Part shown: positions 54,243-63,276 of the stretch, piece after piece
Position numbering within the stretch: the stretch's first letter is position 1
Layout of the letters: each line of letters opens with the position of its first letter
Origin: G963668435 sp963668435
GTDB lineage: Bacteria > Latescibacterota > Latescibacteria > Latescibacterales > Latescibacteraceae
Direction of reading: 5' to 3'
NCBI GenBank assembly: GCA_963668435.2
Contig: CAXXSC010000006.1
Coordinates: 682,001-746,000 of the forward strand
DNA length: 64,000 nucleotides
Notes under the pieces: generated by a model
What the model was told of the DNA's origin: nothing
Databases searched by the model: none
Seen by the model: only the letters and a program-made list of their open reading frames with translations
Made by a program: the position numbers and the translations under genes

Positions 54243-55415
54243 ATGACCCCATCCTCAGCACAATTTCTTCTTACAGAACAGGGACGTGAAATCACCGCCT
54301 CAATTCCCGCATTCGAGGGCGACTCCCTCGCCGCGGGCACGTTTTTAAGAAAGCGTCATCCCGATATCGATCCCGCCCATCTCGCCGCGGCAGCCGAGCT
54401 TGCAGAAACACGCCGTAAAGCGGTCGTGAAATTCACCCGCGCCGAAAAAATGTTTTTCACCCGGGAGGCGCTCGAACAGTCAAGCGGCGAGCTTGTCGCC
54501 AGTCACCGCGCCGGACGTTTCAGCGGCCTCGGGCCTGTCATGGATGCCTGTTCAGGTGTCGGTGGCGACGCCATCGCATTGAGTGCGGTCGTGGGGCGTC
54601 TCGACTGTGTCGATCTCGACAGCGGCCGTCTGGCATTCTGTGCTGAAAACTGCAGCGTATACGGAAACGACAATGTCAGCCTGATTGAACATGATGTAAG
54701 CGATATAATCGAGCGTGTGTCGGAATATGATGCCGTTTTTATCGATCCGGCGCGAAGGAAAGGAGGACGGCGTTCTTCTGGTCTCGACCGGATGGAACCC
54801 ACGTGGGATATCTGTGAGAAACTGCTGGCCACCGCTGTTCGCGGCGCGGTAAAACTTTCACCCTCGGTCGATCTCGGCAGTATCGAAATCCCCCATGAGA
54901 CCGAGTGGATTTCCACGGCCGGGGGGCTCAAGGAAGCTGTTGTCTGGACCGGCGCGTTCAGGCAGTGCGAAACAACAGTCAGTCTGCTTCATCACAAGCT
55001 CAGCATCAGGGACAGCGATCTCCCGGCCGGGGAACCAGCGCTCAGCGGCGCGCTCAGTTTCATTCACGAGCCCGACCCGGCGCTGATACGATCGGGGCTT
55101 CTGGGAAGATATGCCGCCTCATTGGGCATGAGCCTGATCACCCCGGATATCGCCTACATGAGCTCTGAGGTGCCTGTTGCCGATCCCTGTTACACTTCGT
55201 ACCGCATTCTCGATTCGATGCCGTTCAACCTGAAAAAACTGGAGCGCCTGCTGAACGGCATGAATGTCGGCAGGGTGACCGTGAAAAAACGCGGTTTCCC
55301 CATGCTGCCGGAGGAGGTCGCAAAAAAACTGCGGCTTAACGGCGAAAAAGAGGCGATAATCATCTGCACGAAAGACAGGGGAAAGAACAGTGTTTTCGTG
55401 GTTGAACGGATGTAA
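54243..55415 (+). CDS. Class I SAM methyltransferase with THUMP-like C-terminus
   Basis: A 390-residue cytosolic protein. An N-terminal helical region (about residues 30-90) precedes a Rossmann methyltransferase fold with motif I VMDACSGVGGDAIAL, acidic CVDLDSGRLAF, and motif IV VFIDPARRKGG. The C-terminal third has the THUMP-like pattern (ASLGMSLITPDIAYMSS, RVTVKKRGFPMLPEEV and IIICTKDRGKNSVFVVERM). This layout is found in a widespread group of probable RNA methyltransferases; the DPAR motif fits nucleic-acid N-methylation. The target is not known. It follows the AT-rich orphan gene by 26 bp but has ordinary base composition. Confidence 0.83.
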   Translation: MTPSSAQFLLTEQGREITASIPAFEGDSLAAGTFLRKRHPDIDPAHLAAAAELAETRRKAVVKFTRAEKMFFTREALEQSSGELVASHRAGRFSGLGPVMDACSGVGGDAIALSAVVGRLDCVDLDSGRLAFCAENCSVYGNDNVSLIEHDVSDIIERVSEYDAVFIDPARRKGGRRSSGLDRMEPTWDICEKLLATAVRGAVKLSPSVDLGSIEIPHETEWISTAGGLKEAVVWTGAFRQCETTVSLLHHKLSIRDSDLPAGEPALSGALSFIHEPDPALIRSGLLGRYAASLGMSLITPDIAYMSSEVPVADPCYTSYRILDSMPFNLKKLERLLNGMNVGRVTVKKRGFPMLPEEVAKKLRLNGEKEAIIICTKDRGKNSVFVVERM

Positions 55416-55505
55416 AAGTGATTCGGGAGTGAATATAATGAACTACCCCGACACAATCTTCGGGGAATTCTTTCGATTAAAATATTTTCAGGCAGGAGGA
55501 TTGAT

Positions 55506-56219
55506 ATGTTTTCGATACTTATCGTTCTGCTTCTGACAATTTTAGCCGTTTCGCCAGTCTCCGCGGATCCGTTTACAAGGATTATTGACGGCAGGGAATT
55601 GGCTTTCGAGGAGATATATTTCGAGGATTTTTCCGAATCTTTCGACAACTGGCTTTCCGAGGGGAACGCTCTGGTCGAACTGGACCGGGGGCGCATGAGG
55701 ATCGATGCCCGCGGCGGCATGACAACGGTCTGGTGTAAAAAGGAATTCAGCGGGCCGCAGCTTGTCGAATACGATGTCCGACTGATGTCCGAGAGCCTTG
55801 AAAGCAATATCAACATGATCCTTCTCGCGGGTAATCCGGATGCCGGGGGGCTCATTGCGGGCACAAAGGAGCGTGACGGCACCTACAGCCAGTACCACAC
55901 GTTCCCGAACTACCTGATCACGGTCCTGAACGCCGTTTCGAAGGATAAACGGGAGCAGTTGAGAATCCGTATGAGATACAATCCCGGATTCGAGCTCATC
56001 GGAGAATGCTGGGACGAGCCGCTGATTTTCGGCAAAGTGTACCACATCGCCTATCTCATCGATCCGCCGGAGCTGACTATCATCATCAATGGAAAAGCCA
56101 TATGCAGGACTTTATACGAAAACAGTCTCTTATCGGGACTGCACGGTTTCAGGATCTGGCAGACACACTCACTTTACGATAATTTCCGGGTGAGCAGACT
56201 GCTTGAAAACAATGAGTGA
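55506..56219 (+). CDS. Exported concanavalin-like protein (DUF1961/DUF6250 type)
   Basis: A 237-residue exported protein with a signal peptide (cleavage after VSA, about residue 20) and one lectin/glucanase-like beta-sandwich. Landmarks are FEDFSESFDNW, RMRIDARGGMTTVWCKKEF, YSQYHTFPNYLITVLNAVSK, RMRYNPGFELI and LHGFRIWQTHSLYDNFRV. The RxNPGFxL element recalls DUF6250, and the overall fold DUF1961; both occur in polysaccharide-degrading loci. I cannot tell whether it is catalytic. AGGAGG precedes the ATG. It lies 108 bp before the SSS transporter on the same strand, which may import the released product. Confidence 0.6.
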   Translation: MFSILIVLLLTILAVSPVSADPFTRIIDGRELAFEEIYFEDFSESFDNWLSEGNALVELDRGRMRIDARGGMTTVWCKKEFSGPQLVEYDVRLMSESLESNINMILLAGNPDAGGLIAGTKERDGTYSQYHTFPNYLITVLNAVSKDKREQLRIRMRYNPGFELIGECWDEPLIFGKVYHIAYLIDPPELTIIINGKAICRTLYENSLLSGLHGFRIWQTHSLYDNFRVSRLLENNE

Positions 56220-56326
56220 ATGACCAGAAGCGAATCAGCCGGGGTTCAGCGTTTTAAGGTAGATAATCAGCGTTTAGTCATATCGGCAAAAACAGGTGTT
56301 ACGGTAAACACATACGGGGAGACTCG

Positions 56327-57865
56327 ATGGAACTCAGTTTTCTGGATATTGCGGTTTTTCTCGGTTTAATTGGCTTTGTGATCCTTTTCAGCATGGCGAA
56401 AAGCCGCAGCGAAAAAAACAGCGAGGATTTTTTCCTCGCTGGCAGAGGGCTTCCCTGGTGGATTATCGGATTTTCCCTCATCGCGGCGAACACCTCCACC
56501 GAGCAGTTCGTGGGCATGAACGGCAGTGCCGCGGGTAATGTCGGCCTCGCGATAGCCAGTTACAACTGGATGGCGGCGATAACACTCGTTGTCGTGGCAC
56601 TCTATTTCCTGCCGCGCCTTTTGAGGGCCGGTATATTCACCATTCCTGAATTCCTCGAATACCGCTACAATCCGGCCGCGCGGGCGATCATGGCATTCTG
56701 CACCATGCTGATCTACGTGTCGGTCACCATTACTGCGGTGCTGTATTCCGGCGGCCTGACCATCCATACCATTTTCGGCATCGATCTCACCCTGTCGGTC
56801 TGGGTGATCGGGACCGTCACCGCACTCTATACGACCTGGGGCGGCCTTAAGGCTGTTGCGTGGGCGGATCTTTTTCTCTGCACCGGGCTTCTGATCGGCG
56901 GATTCTGCGTGAGCGCCTATGCCCTTGCCGCTGTTGGCGGGCCGGTCGAACTGTATACGGCGGAACACGGCAGGTTCCACATGTTTCTCGGCGCCGACCA
57001 CCCGGAACTTCCCTGGACAGCCCTCGTCATGGGCCTCTGGATACCCAATTTCTATTACTGGGGCCTCAACCAGTACATAGCACAAAGGACACTCGCCGCA
57101 AAAAGCCTTCGGGACGGCCAACTCGGAGTGCTTCTCGCCGCCTCCATGCATGTTATCATGCCGCTGATCGTGGTCGTGCCGGGCATTATCGCGGCCAGGC
57201 TTTACGGCGGGGAACTTCTCGACACACCCGATGCCGCTTTTCCGCTCCTGATCCGCAAGCTCGTTCCTGCCGGGCTCAGGGGATTCATTTTCGCCGCGAT
57301 TGCCGGAGCGGTGATCAGTTCGCTAGCCTCCATGCTCAATGCCTCCTCCACCATTTTCACCATGGATATTGTCAAACGCCACCTTCACAAGGAAGCATCG
57401 CAGGCGTTCCTCGTGACAATGGGACGGGTGATGACCGTTCTGTTCGTGATTATCGGCTGCCTGATTGCACCAATGCTAGGCGACCCGCGTTTCAAGGGCG
57501 TTTTCCATTATATCCAGGATTTCCAGGGGTATATCTCGCCGGGAATACTCGCGGCGTTCGTGTTCGGTATGCTGTTCAGGCGTGCTCCGGGTGCGGCCGG
57601 AGTCGCGGCGCTCCTGACCAACATACCGGTCTACGGCATCCTGCATCTCCCCGTGTTCGGACATGTGGCGTTCCTGAATAAAATGGCCATCACGTTCATT
57701 GTCATCATCATTGTCATGGCGGCAGTCACACTGACACGTCCGCTTGAAAAAGAGAAGGAGCTTCCTGTCGGGCAGGATATCTCACCGGTCACCGAACCTG
57801 TGGTAAATCGTATCGGCATCGTAATCGTCTTGATTACCGTGGCCCTGTATGTTATTTTCTCATAA
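56327..57865 (+). CDS. Sodium:solute symporter (SSS family)
   Basis: A 512-residue inner-membrane protein with about 13 helices. The N-terminal segment FFLAGRGLPWWIIGFSLIAANTSTEQFVGMNGSA is the classic SSS signature (cited as a landmark in two parts: FFLAGRGLPWW and NTSTEQFVGMNG). The middle part YWGLNQYIAQRTLAAKS and AGAVISSLASMLNASSTIFTMD contain residues that line the sodium and substrate sites. It belongs to the sugar/inositol-like (SGLT) branch. Substrate is probably a sugar or uronate, given the flanking secreted carbohydrate proteins. GGGGAG precedes the ATG. Confidence 0.9.
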   Translation: MELSFLDIAVFLGLIGFVILFSMAKSRSEKNSEDFFLAGRGLPWWIIGFSLIAANTSTEQFVGMNGSAAGNVGLAIASYNWMAAITLVVVALYFLPRLLRAGIFTIPEFLEYRYNPAARAIMAFCTMLIYVSVTITAVLYSGGLTIHTIFGIDLTLSVWVIGTVTALYTTWGGLKAVAWADLFLCTGLLIGGFCVSAYALAAVGGPVELYTAEHGRFHMFLGADHPELPWTALVMGLWIPNFYYWGLNQYIAQRTLAAKSLRDGQLGVLLAASMHVIMPLIVVVPGIIAARLYGGELLDTPDAAFPLLIRKLVPAGLRGFIFAAIAGAVISSLASMLNASSTIFTMDIVKRHLHKEASQAFLVTMGRVMTVLFVIIGCLIAPMLGDPRFKGVFHYIQDFQGYISPGILAAFVFGMLFRRAPGAAGVAALLTNIPVYGILHLPVFGHVAFLNKMAITFIVIIIVMAAVTLTRPLEKEKELPVGQDISPVTEPVVNRIGIVIVLITVALYVIFS

Positions 57866-58073
57866 TAAAAGAATTCCTCGATGCCTGCATCGGGGTGAAA
57901 GTTAACCCCCACGGCTTTGCCGCATCCCCCCTCTTAGGGGGGTGATACATGGTACCGGCACAAACAGGTCACCCGTGTAAAGGGCAATGCCCGAAAGGCA
58001 GAGGGGTTAATATTATATTAAGATACCGTGACGATGTGCCCGCGTAAGCGCTGTTACCGAAAGAGGGGTGTTT
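57866..58073 (+). other. Structured intergenic leader before the FlgD-Ig glycosidase
   Basis: Holds a 6-bp all-GC hairpin (57926-57931 with 57937-57942) with no T-run, then an AT-rich stretch near 58008-58022. GAGGGG lies just before the next gene. I see no complete riboswitch. Confidence 0.4.
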
Positions 58074-59570
58074 ATGAGATCCGCTATTACATTTTGTTCC
58101 GTCATACTATTGCTCGTTGCCGCATTTGTCCCCGTCTCGGCAGCTCAACAGCCTCAGTCACTGTACGAGAGCTGGTCACACGGACCCTCGACCGACCCAG
58201 ATCATTTCCCAATCGGTGTCTGGCTTCAGTCACCCTCGAACGCCGCTAAATACAAGGCCGCCGGTATCAACATGTATGTCGGTCTCTGGCAGGGGCCAAC
58301 GGAGGCCCAGCTTTCGACCCTGACCGAGGCAGGTATGCAGGTCCTGTGCGACCAGAACGCGGTCGGGCTTGCCCATATCGACGATCCCATTATCATCGGC
58401 TGGACACAGCAGGACGAGCCGGATAACGCCCAGTCGGACGGCGCCGGAGGTTACGGCCCTCCCGTGCTTCCCGAGGTGATCCAGGGCATTTACACCGAGT
58501 TTGCGACGAATGATCCCTCGCGGCCGGTATTCCTCAATCTCGGTCAGGGTGTCTCCTATACCGACTATATCGGGCGCGGCAGCAGGCGCGGCCACACAGA
58601 AGACTATCCCGAATATATCAAGGGCTGTGATATTGTTTCGTTCGACATTTATCCGGTCACCTCGCCTTATGACAATATCAAGGGCAAGCTCAACTATGTT
58701 TCCTACGGCGTTAAGAACCTGATCAGGTGGTCGGAAGGCGCCAAACCGGTATGGAATTTCATCGAATGCACTCATATCAGTTCGACCGAGAAACCCACAC
58801 CCGCACAGGTCAGGGCCGAGGTCTGGTCCTCCATCATCTGCGGATCGAGGGGTATCATGTATTTCGTTCACCAGTTCCAGCCGTCATTCAACGAGGACGC
58901 GCTTCTGGATGATGCGGAAATGCTGGCGGCTGTCACCACGATCAACGGCTGGATCAAGGACACCGCCTGGCTTCTCAACAGTGAGAATGATTCAACCCTG
59001 ACCGTGAAACCGTCGAGCAGCATCACACCGGTGGATGCCATGGTCAAACGTGACTGGCGTCAGGGCGACAACGGCGACTATTACGTGTTCGCGGTGAATA
59101 AATACAACAAAAACCTGTCGCTGAAAGTCTCTTCGCCGGAGGGTGTCAATCTGAACGGTGTCTGGCGTGAGTTGACAGAGGACAGAATTGTGAGCTGGGA
59201 AAACGGTTTCGAGGAGGAGTTCGCGCCCTTTGATTTCCGGATTTACAAGCTCGATATGAGCTCGGTCGGTGTCGATGACAAAACACCTGACACCGGTCTT
59301 AAGCTCATGGGTAACAGTCCGAACCCGTTCAACCCGACAACCTCGATATCGTTCAGGCTGGCAGAGGCGCGCGACGGTTCGGTGTTTATCTACGATGTCG
59401 GCGGGCGTAAGATCAGGACTCTTTTCGAGGGACATATACAGCCAGGTGTGACCTCGCTTGTCTGGGACGGTCTCGACAGCGGCGGCATAAAAAGCTCCAG
59501 CGGTATCTATTTCTACGAGGTAAAAGCCGGGGCCGAACGTCAGACCGGACGCATGCTCCTGCTCAGGTGA
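58074..59570 (+). CDS. Exported glycosidase-like TIM barrel with FlgD-Ig C-terminus
   Basis: A 498-residue exported protein: signal peptide (cleavage after VSA), a TIM-barrel-like domain (PIGVWLQSPSNAAKYKAAGINMYVG as start, IIIGWTQQDEPDN, CDIVSFDIYPV and KPVWNFIECTH as strand ends carrying acidic residues), a short beta domain, and a C-terminal NSPNPFNPTTSISFRL ... YDVGGRKIRTL ... SGIYFYEVKAG sorting-like domain. The Asp-Glu in QQDEP and the Glu in FIECTH are candidates for catalysis as in clan GH-A. The family is not assigned. The ATG at 58074 follows GAGGGG; a GTG two codons upstream is open. It shares its C-terminal domain with the propeller array. Confidence 0.75.
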   Translation: MRSAITFCSVILLLVAAFVPVSAAQQPQSLYESWSHGPSTDPDHFPIGVWLQSPSNAAKYKAAGINMYVGLWQGPTEAQLSTLTEAGMQVLCDQNAVGLAHIDDPIIIGWTQQDEPDNAQSDGAGGYGPPVLPEVIQGIYTEFATNDPSRPVFLNLGQGVSYTDYIGRGSRRGHTEDYPEYIKGCDIVSFDIYPVTSPYDNIKGKLNYVSYGVKNLIRWSEGAKPVWNFIECTHISSTEKPTPAQVRAEVWSSIICGSRGIMYFVHQFQPSFNEDALLDDAEMLAAVTTINGWIKDTAWLLNSENDSTLTVKPSSSITPVDAMVKRDWRQGDNGDYYVFAVNKYNKNLSLKVSSPEGVNLNGVWRELTEDRIVSWENGFEEEFAPFDFRIYKLDMSSVGVDDKTPDTGLKLMGNSPNPFNPTTSISFRLAEARDGSVFIYDVGGRKIRTLFEGHIQPGVTSLVWDGLDSGGIKSSSGIYFYEVKAGAERQTGRMLLLR

Positions 59571-59652
59571 CAGGATTACGCTCCCGGAACCCTGTGGAGC
59601 CGTGGTAGTGTAATAGATAAGAAAGAGTGTTTCGATATTCTGCAAATAGTGT

Positions 59653-60993
59653 ATGACCATGAAAAAGACCATAACAGTTCTGCTTTCGCTTGCATTGTTC
59701 GCAGCGATGTTCGCCGGCGGCTGCCTTTTGACCGAGGACGGCGAGAAGTCGGATTCAAAAAGCTATTCCGTATCCGGACGTGTTGTTACGTATGACAACT
59801 ACAGCATCGAAAACGTGAGCCTGCGTCTCGAAGGGACCTCCTCGGATGATTCGCAAATCACCCGGAGCGCAATCAGCGACTACCGCGGCAACTACATCTT
59901 CGAAAAAGTCCCCAACGGCGAATATGCAATCACGCCCTATATGGCAAATTTTGGTTTTTATCCCGGAAGCGGCAGTGTCACCGTCAGCGGCCGAAACACG
60001 AGCGGCGGCACTTTTACCGGCTATTCGACCGGCGGCGGCAGCTCGGGCAGCGGCTATTCCATCAGCGGCAGCGTCAAAGGCACCGAGAATGTTAATGTCA
60101 AGGGGCTCATCATCGCCCTTTCCGGTGGCGAGTATCCGCAGTACACGAGCACCGGCGATGACGGCTCCTTTTCGTTCGAGGGCCTTCAGCCCGGCACTTA
60201 TTTAATCTCACCTTCTGGCGCTAACATTCGCTTCGTACCCGCCACCATGCGGACATTTGTCAGGAGTTTCAATATCACGCTGTCGCCATTCAGCGCAGAA
60301 CCGAGCAATGAGGTCCTCCCCGGCGAAACACGCTATGACCACGACTTTTTCCCTTTGATAAACGCCGCAGCATGGACATATCAGGTCAGCGAAACCGCCA
60401 ATGGTGTCGAAACAACTGATACGGAAACGGTTATCGCCCAGGGGACAGTCAGCGTGTATGGCAAGGAATATTATGTGCTTCGCGATATGTATGACGATCC
60501 CCTGTCGCTTGTGCGCGTCGATGCCGATTCCGTCTATATGTTCCACGATATAACAGCACTTGAAAGCCTTCATCTCGATAGCGGCAGCAGTTTGTACCGT
60601 CCGGCGGAAATTTCAGAACTCGGACCAGACGAAGATCCGTTCATTCATGCCTGGCCGGTTTATCCGCTTAATGCAAATGAAGGCGACACCTACCTTCTTT
60701 TCAATCACCAGCGTTCTGAGGTCGGTGCTGCATATTTCTGGGATTGGGCGGGAAAATATCACGGCACGGAAGATGTCACTGTCGGCGCGGGAACTTTTAA
60801 GAACAGCCGGAAATACGAAACTGTTTTCGATGCTATTGGCTCTACCGGCAGCAGCACGATACGACAGGTCCACAGAAAAACCTCATGGCTCGGCTACCGG
60901 GCGGGCATCGTGAAAATCCACGAGGAATGGTATGAGGACGGCGTCCTTGTCCGTGAAAGAACGAAAGAACTTGTCGGCTACTCTATCCCCTGA
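59653..60993 (+). CDS. Lipoprotein with two CarboxypepD_reg-like domains
   Basis: A 446-residue lipoprotein: signal peptide with lipobox AGGC (Cys24), then two carboxypeptidase-regulatory-like beta domains (about residues 38-110, SDYRGNYIFEKVPNGEYAI; and 135-195, GDDGSFSFEGLQPGTYLI) separated by a Gly/Ser-rich linker. The C-terminal half (about 230-446) is a beta-rich domain that I do not recognise (WTYQVSETANGVETT, YYFWDWAGKYHG-like and GAGTFKNSRKYETVF segments), similar in style to proteins described only as lipoproteins with hydrolase-neighbouring roles. Two ATGs (59653 and 59659) are possible. It is probably anchored in the outer membrane. Function unknown. Confidence 0.72.
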   Translation: MTMKKTITVLLSLALFAAMFAGGCLLTEDGEKSDSKSYSVSGRVVTYDNYSIENVSLRLEGTSSDDSQITRSAISDYRGNYIFEKVPNGEYAITPYMANFGFYPGSGSVTVSGRNTSGGTFTGYSTGGGSSGSGYSISGSVKGTENVNVKGLIIALSGGEYPQYTSTGDDGSFSFEGLQPGTYLISPSGANIRFVPATMRTFVRSFNITLSPFSAEPSNEVLPGETRYDHDFFPLINAAAWTYQVSETANGVETTDTETVIAQGTVSVYGKEYYVLRDMYDDPLSLVRVDADSVYMFHDITALESLHLDSGSSLYRPAEISELGPDEDPFIHAWPVYPLNANEGDTYLLFNHQRSEVGAAYFWDWAGKYHGTEDVTVGAGTFKNSRKYETVFDAIGSTGSSTIRQVHRKTSWLGYRAGIVKIHEEWYEDGVLVRERTKELVGYSIP

Positions 60994-61185
60994 TATGACA
61001 TGAGCACCTTGTCAGCGTTTCCTGTTCGCAATACCCCGATAGAACTGTTTTCTCCTGAATGTTGCCCACCCATGAGCTCATTTTATTATATTGCGGTATC
61101 GTTAGCAACTCACATGAGATCATCACGCTCACATACGCGGCGCATGATGTGAAATCATGATGCCGGATACTATGGGAAAAAATAC

Positions 61186-63204
61186 ATGAAACGTATCGCT
61201 CTCCTCCTTCTGATCCTCAGTCTGGCCACGGCGGCCCTGACTGTTCTGAACTGCGGTGTTCCCGCAACGTATGAAAACTCCCTGGGCATGAAATTTGTCC
61301 GGATCGAGCCTGGCTCATTCGAAATGGGGGAAACGGACGGCGAGTTCGACGAGTCTCCTGTTCATTCTGTTACGCTCACAAAACCTTTCCTCATGGCGGT
61401 AACCGAGGTGACCAACGCCCAGTACGAGGCATTCGATCCATCTCACAAGGAACTTCGCGGCAAACACGGAATTTCGAACGGCGACAGCGAAGCAGTTGTC
61501 AATGTCAGCTGGGAGGATGCTGTCAGGTTCTGCAGGTGGCTCTCCGAAAAAGAGGGCAAGACATACCGTCTGCCCACCGAGGCCGAGTGGGAATATGCCT
61601 GCCGAGCGGGAACGACGACTGCTTTTTCCTGCGGTGACAGCCTCGCCGCGGAATATGACCGCTACCAGAAAGAGAACTGGAGTTTTGAAGCTGTCGATCT
61701 TAGCGTGGACTCGATGCCTGCCAACCCGTGGGGGCTCAGGGCCATGCACGGCGGTGTCGAGGAATGGTGCCAAGACTGGTACGGCCCCTATGTTCCTGAA
61801 AAGGCGAGCGATCCTGTCGGGCGAATCTATGGTGATTTCAGAGTGTCGCGCGGCGGAAGCCACAACACCAAGCCCGCATACCTTCGCTCGGCAAACCGCA
61901 TGGGTGCCCTGCCCGGCGAGCGCAATGTAATGATCGGTTTCCGCGTCGTGATCGGGAAAATACCCAGAACAGCCCTCTTGCCGCCTTCGGAACCCGAACT
62001 CTGGGCGCAGGATGTCGGCCAGGAGCGTTACGCATGGCCGGAACCCTCCGAAACGCCGTTTTTCAGCGGCCCGGTGAGCTATGTCAAAGTGCCCGAAGGC
62101 TCGAACGGTCCTCTCTTTTCCCATCATAACCACTGTCCTGCAATCGCGGCCTGCCCGAACGGCGATGTCCTCGCGATCTGGTACACCACCAATGAGGAGA
62201 ACGGCCGTGAGCTCGCAATCGCCGCCAGCCGTCTGCGCCGCGGTTCCGAGAGCTGGGATGCGCCATCCCTGTTCTGGGACGGTCCCGACAGGAACGATCA
62301 CGCCAGCGACCTTCTGTGGGACGGCGAAGATACGATCTATCATTTCAACGGCATTTCGAGCGACGCCACATGGGGCAAGCTTGCCCTGATCATGCGTGAA
62401 AGCACGGACAGCGGCGCCACATGGTCGCAAGCCCGCATAATCATGCCGGAGCACGGTCTCAGGCACATGCCTGTCGCAGGGGTGTTCACTACCCGCGAGG
62501 GCTATATTGTCCAGCCGAGCGACGCGGTCACTATAGGGCACGGCGGCACAGCAGTCGTGATCAGCCGTGACGGCGGCGAGAGCTGGTACGATCCCGGCGA
62601 GGGCAAACCGGCGCCTGTTTTCGAGGAGGGCGCAACCGGCGCATGGATCGCAGGTATTCATGCCGGGGTGGTCCAGCTCGAGGACGGCAGCCTGATGGCG
62701 CTGGGCCGCGGCGACGATATCAACGGGAAAATGCCCCTGAGCCTGTCAGATAACATGGGCGAGTCATGGACCTACCACGCCAGCGTGTTCCCGCCCATCA
62801 ACGGCGGCCAGCGGCTGGTGCTCATGCGCCTGAAAGAGGGACCGATCCTCCTGGTCTCGTTCACGGATTCGAGCGAGAAGCGGAACGATCCGGCATGGCC
62901 CGCGGTGGACGGTATGACAGTCAGGGACAAGAACGGCAAAAAACGGAAAGTCTATGGCATGTTCGCGGCGCTGTCATTCGACGAGGGAAAGACATGGCCG
63001 GTCAGGAAACTGGTCACGCCGGGTAAAGGCCGTCACGAGCTCGACGGCGGCGCGTGGACTGACCAGTTCGTCATGGACGAGACTCACGCCGAACCCATGG
63101 GCTACCTCGCCGCGACACAGGCGCCCGACGGCACAATACATCTCATTTCCAGCGCACTTCACTACCGTTTCAACCTTGCGTGGCTGAATGAGCCCATGCC
63201 CTGA
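61186..63204 (+). CDS. SUMF1-like domain fused to a sialidase-like (BNR) propeller
   Basis: A 672-residue exported protein, possibly a lipoprotein (LNC at residues 21-23). Residues about 30-260 form an SUMF1/FGE-sulfatase-type domain (GMKFVRIEPGSFEMG, TEVTNAQYEAF, VSWEDAVRFCRWLSE, RLPTEAEWEYACRAG, RVSRGGSHN). The two copper-binding cysteines that follow RGGSW in true formylglycine-generating enzymes are absent, so it should not mature sulfatases. Residues about 300-665 form a sialidase-like six-bladed propeller with four Asp boxes (STDSGATW, SRDGGESW, SDNMGESW, SFDEGKTW). The fusion may bind or cleave a terminal sugar; the substrate is unknown. Confidence 0.83.
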   Translation: MKRIALLLLILSLATAALTVLNCGVPATYENSLGMKFVRIEPGSFEMGETDGEFDESPVHSVTLTKPFLMAVTEVTNAQYEAFDPSHKELRGKHGISNGDSEAVVNVSWEDAVRFCRWLSEKEGKTYRLPTEAEWEYACRAGTTTAFSCGDSLAAEYDRYQKENWSFEAVDLSVDSMPANPWGLRAMHGGVEEWCQDWYGPYVPEKASDPVGRIYGDFRVSRGGSHNTKPAYLRSANRMGALPGERNVMIGFRVVIGKIPRTALLPPSEPELWAQDVGQERYAWPEPSETPFFSGPVSYVKVPEGSNGPLFSHHNHCPAIAACPNGDVLAIWYTTNEENGRELAIAASRLRRGSESWDAPSLFWDGPDRNDHASDLLWDGEDTIYHFNGISSDATWGKLALIMRESTDSGATWSQARIIMPEHGLRHMPVAGVFTTREGYIVQPSDAVTIGHGGTAVVISRDGGESWYDPGEGKPAPVFEEGATGAWIAGIHAGVVQLEDGSLMALGRGDDINGKMPLSLSDNMGESWTYHASVFPPINGGQRLVLMRLKEGPILLVSFTDSSEKRNDPAWPAVDGMTVRDKNGKKRKVYGMFAALSFDEGKTWPVRKLVTPGKGRHELDGGAWTDQFVMDETHAEPMGYLAATQAPDGTIHLISSALHYRFNLAWLNEPMP

Positions 63205-63276
63205 CAAGCAATCAGAGTGATCGATAGAATATGAAAACATGTCAAACACTATAAACACCCGAAGGGAAGGCGAATC

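Noticed and set aside
57950..58073. Cyclic-di-GMP (GEMM) riboswitch before the FlgD-Ig glycosidase
   Set aside because: Pieces such as GGGCAA, GAAA and GTTACCGA occur, but the conserved central segment and spacing are not met.
61300..61950. Formylglycine-generating enzyme able to mature the sulfatase
   Set aside because: The domain has the SUMF1 fold pattern but lacks the catalytic cysteines after RGGS.
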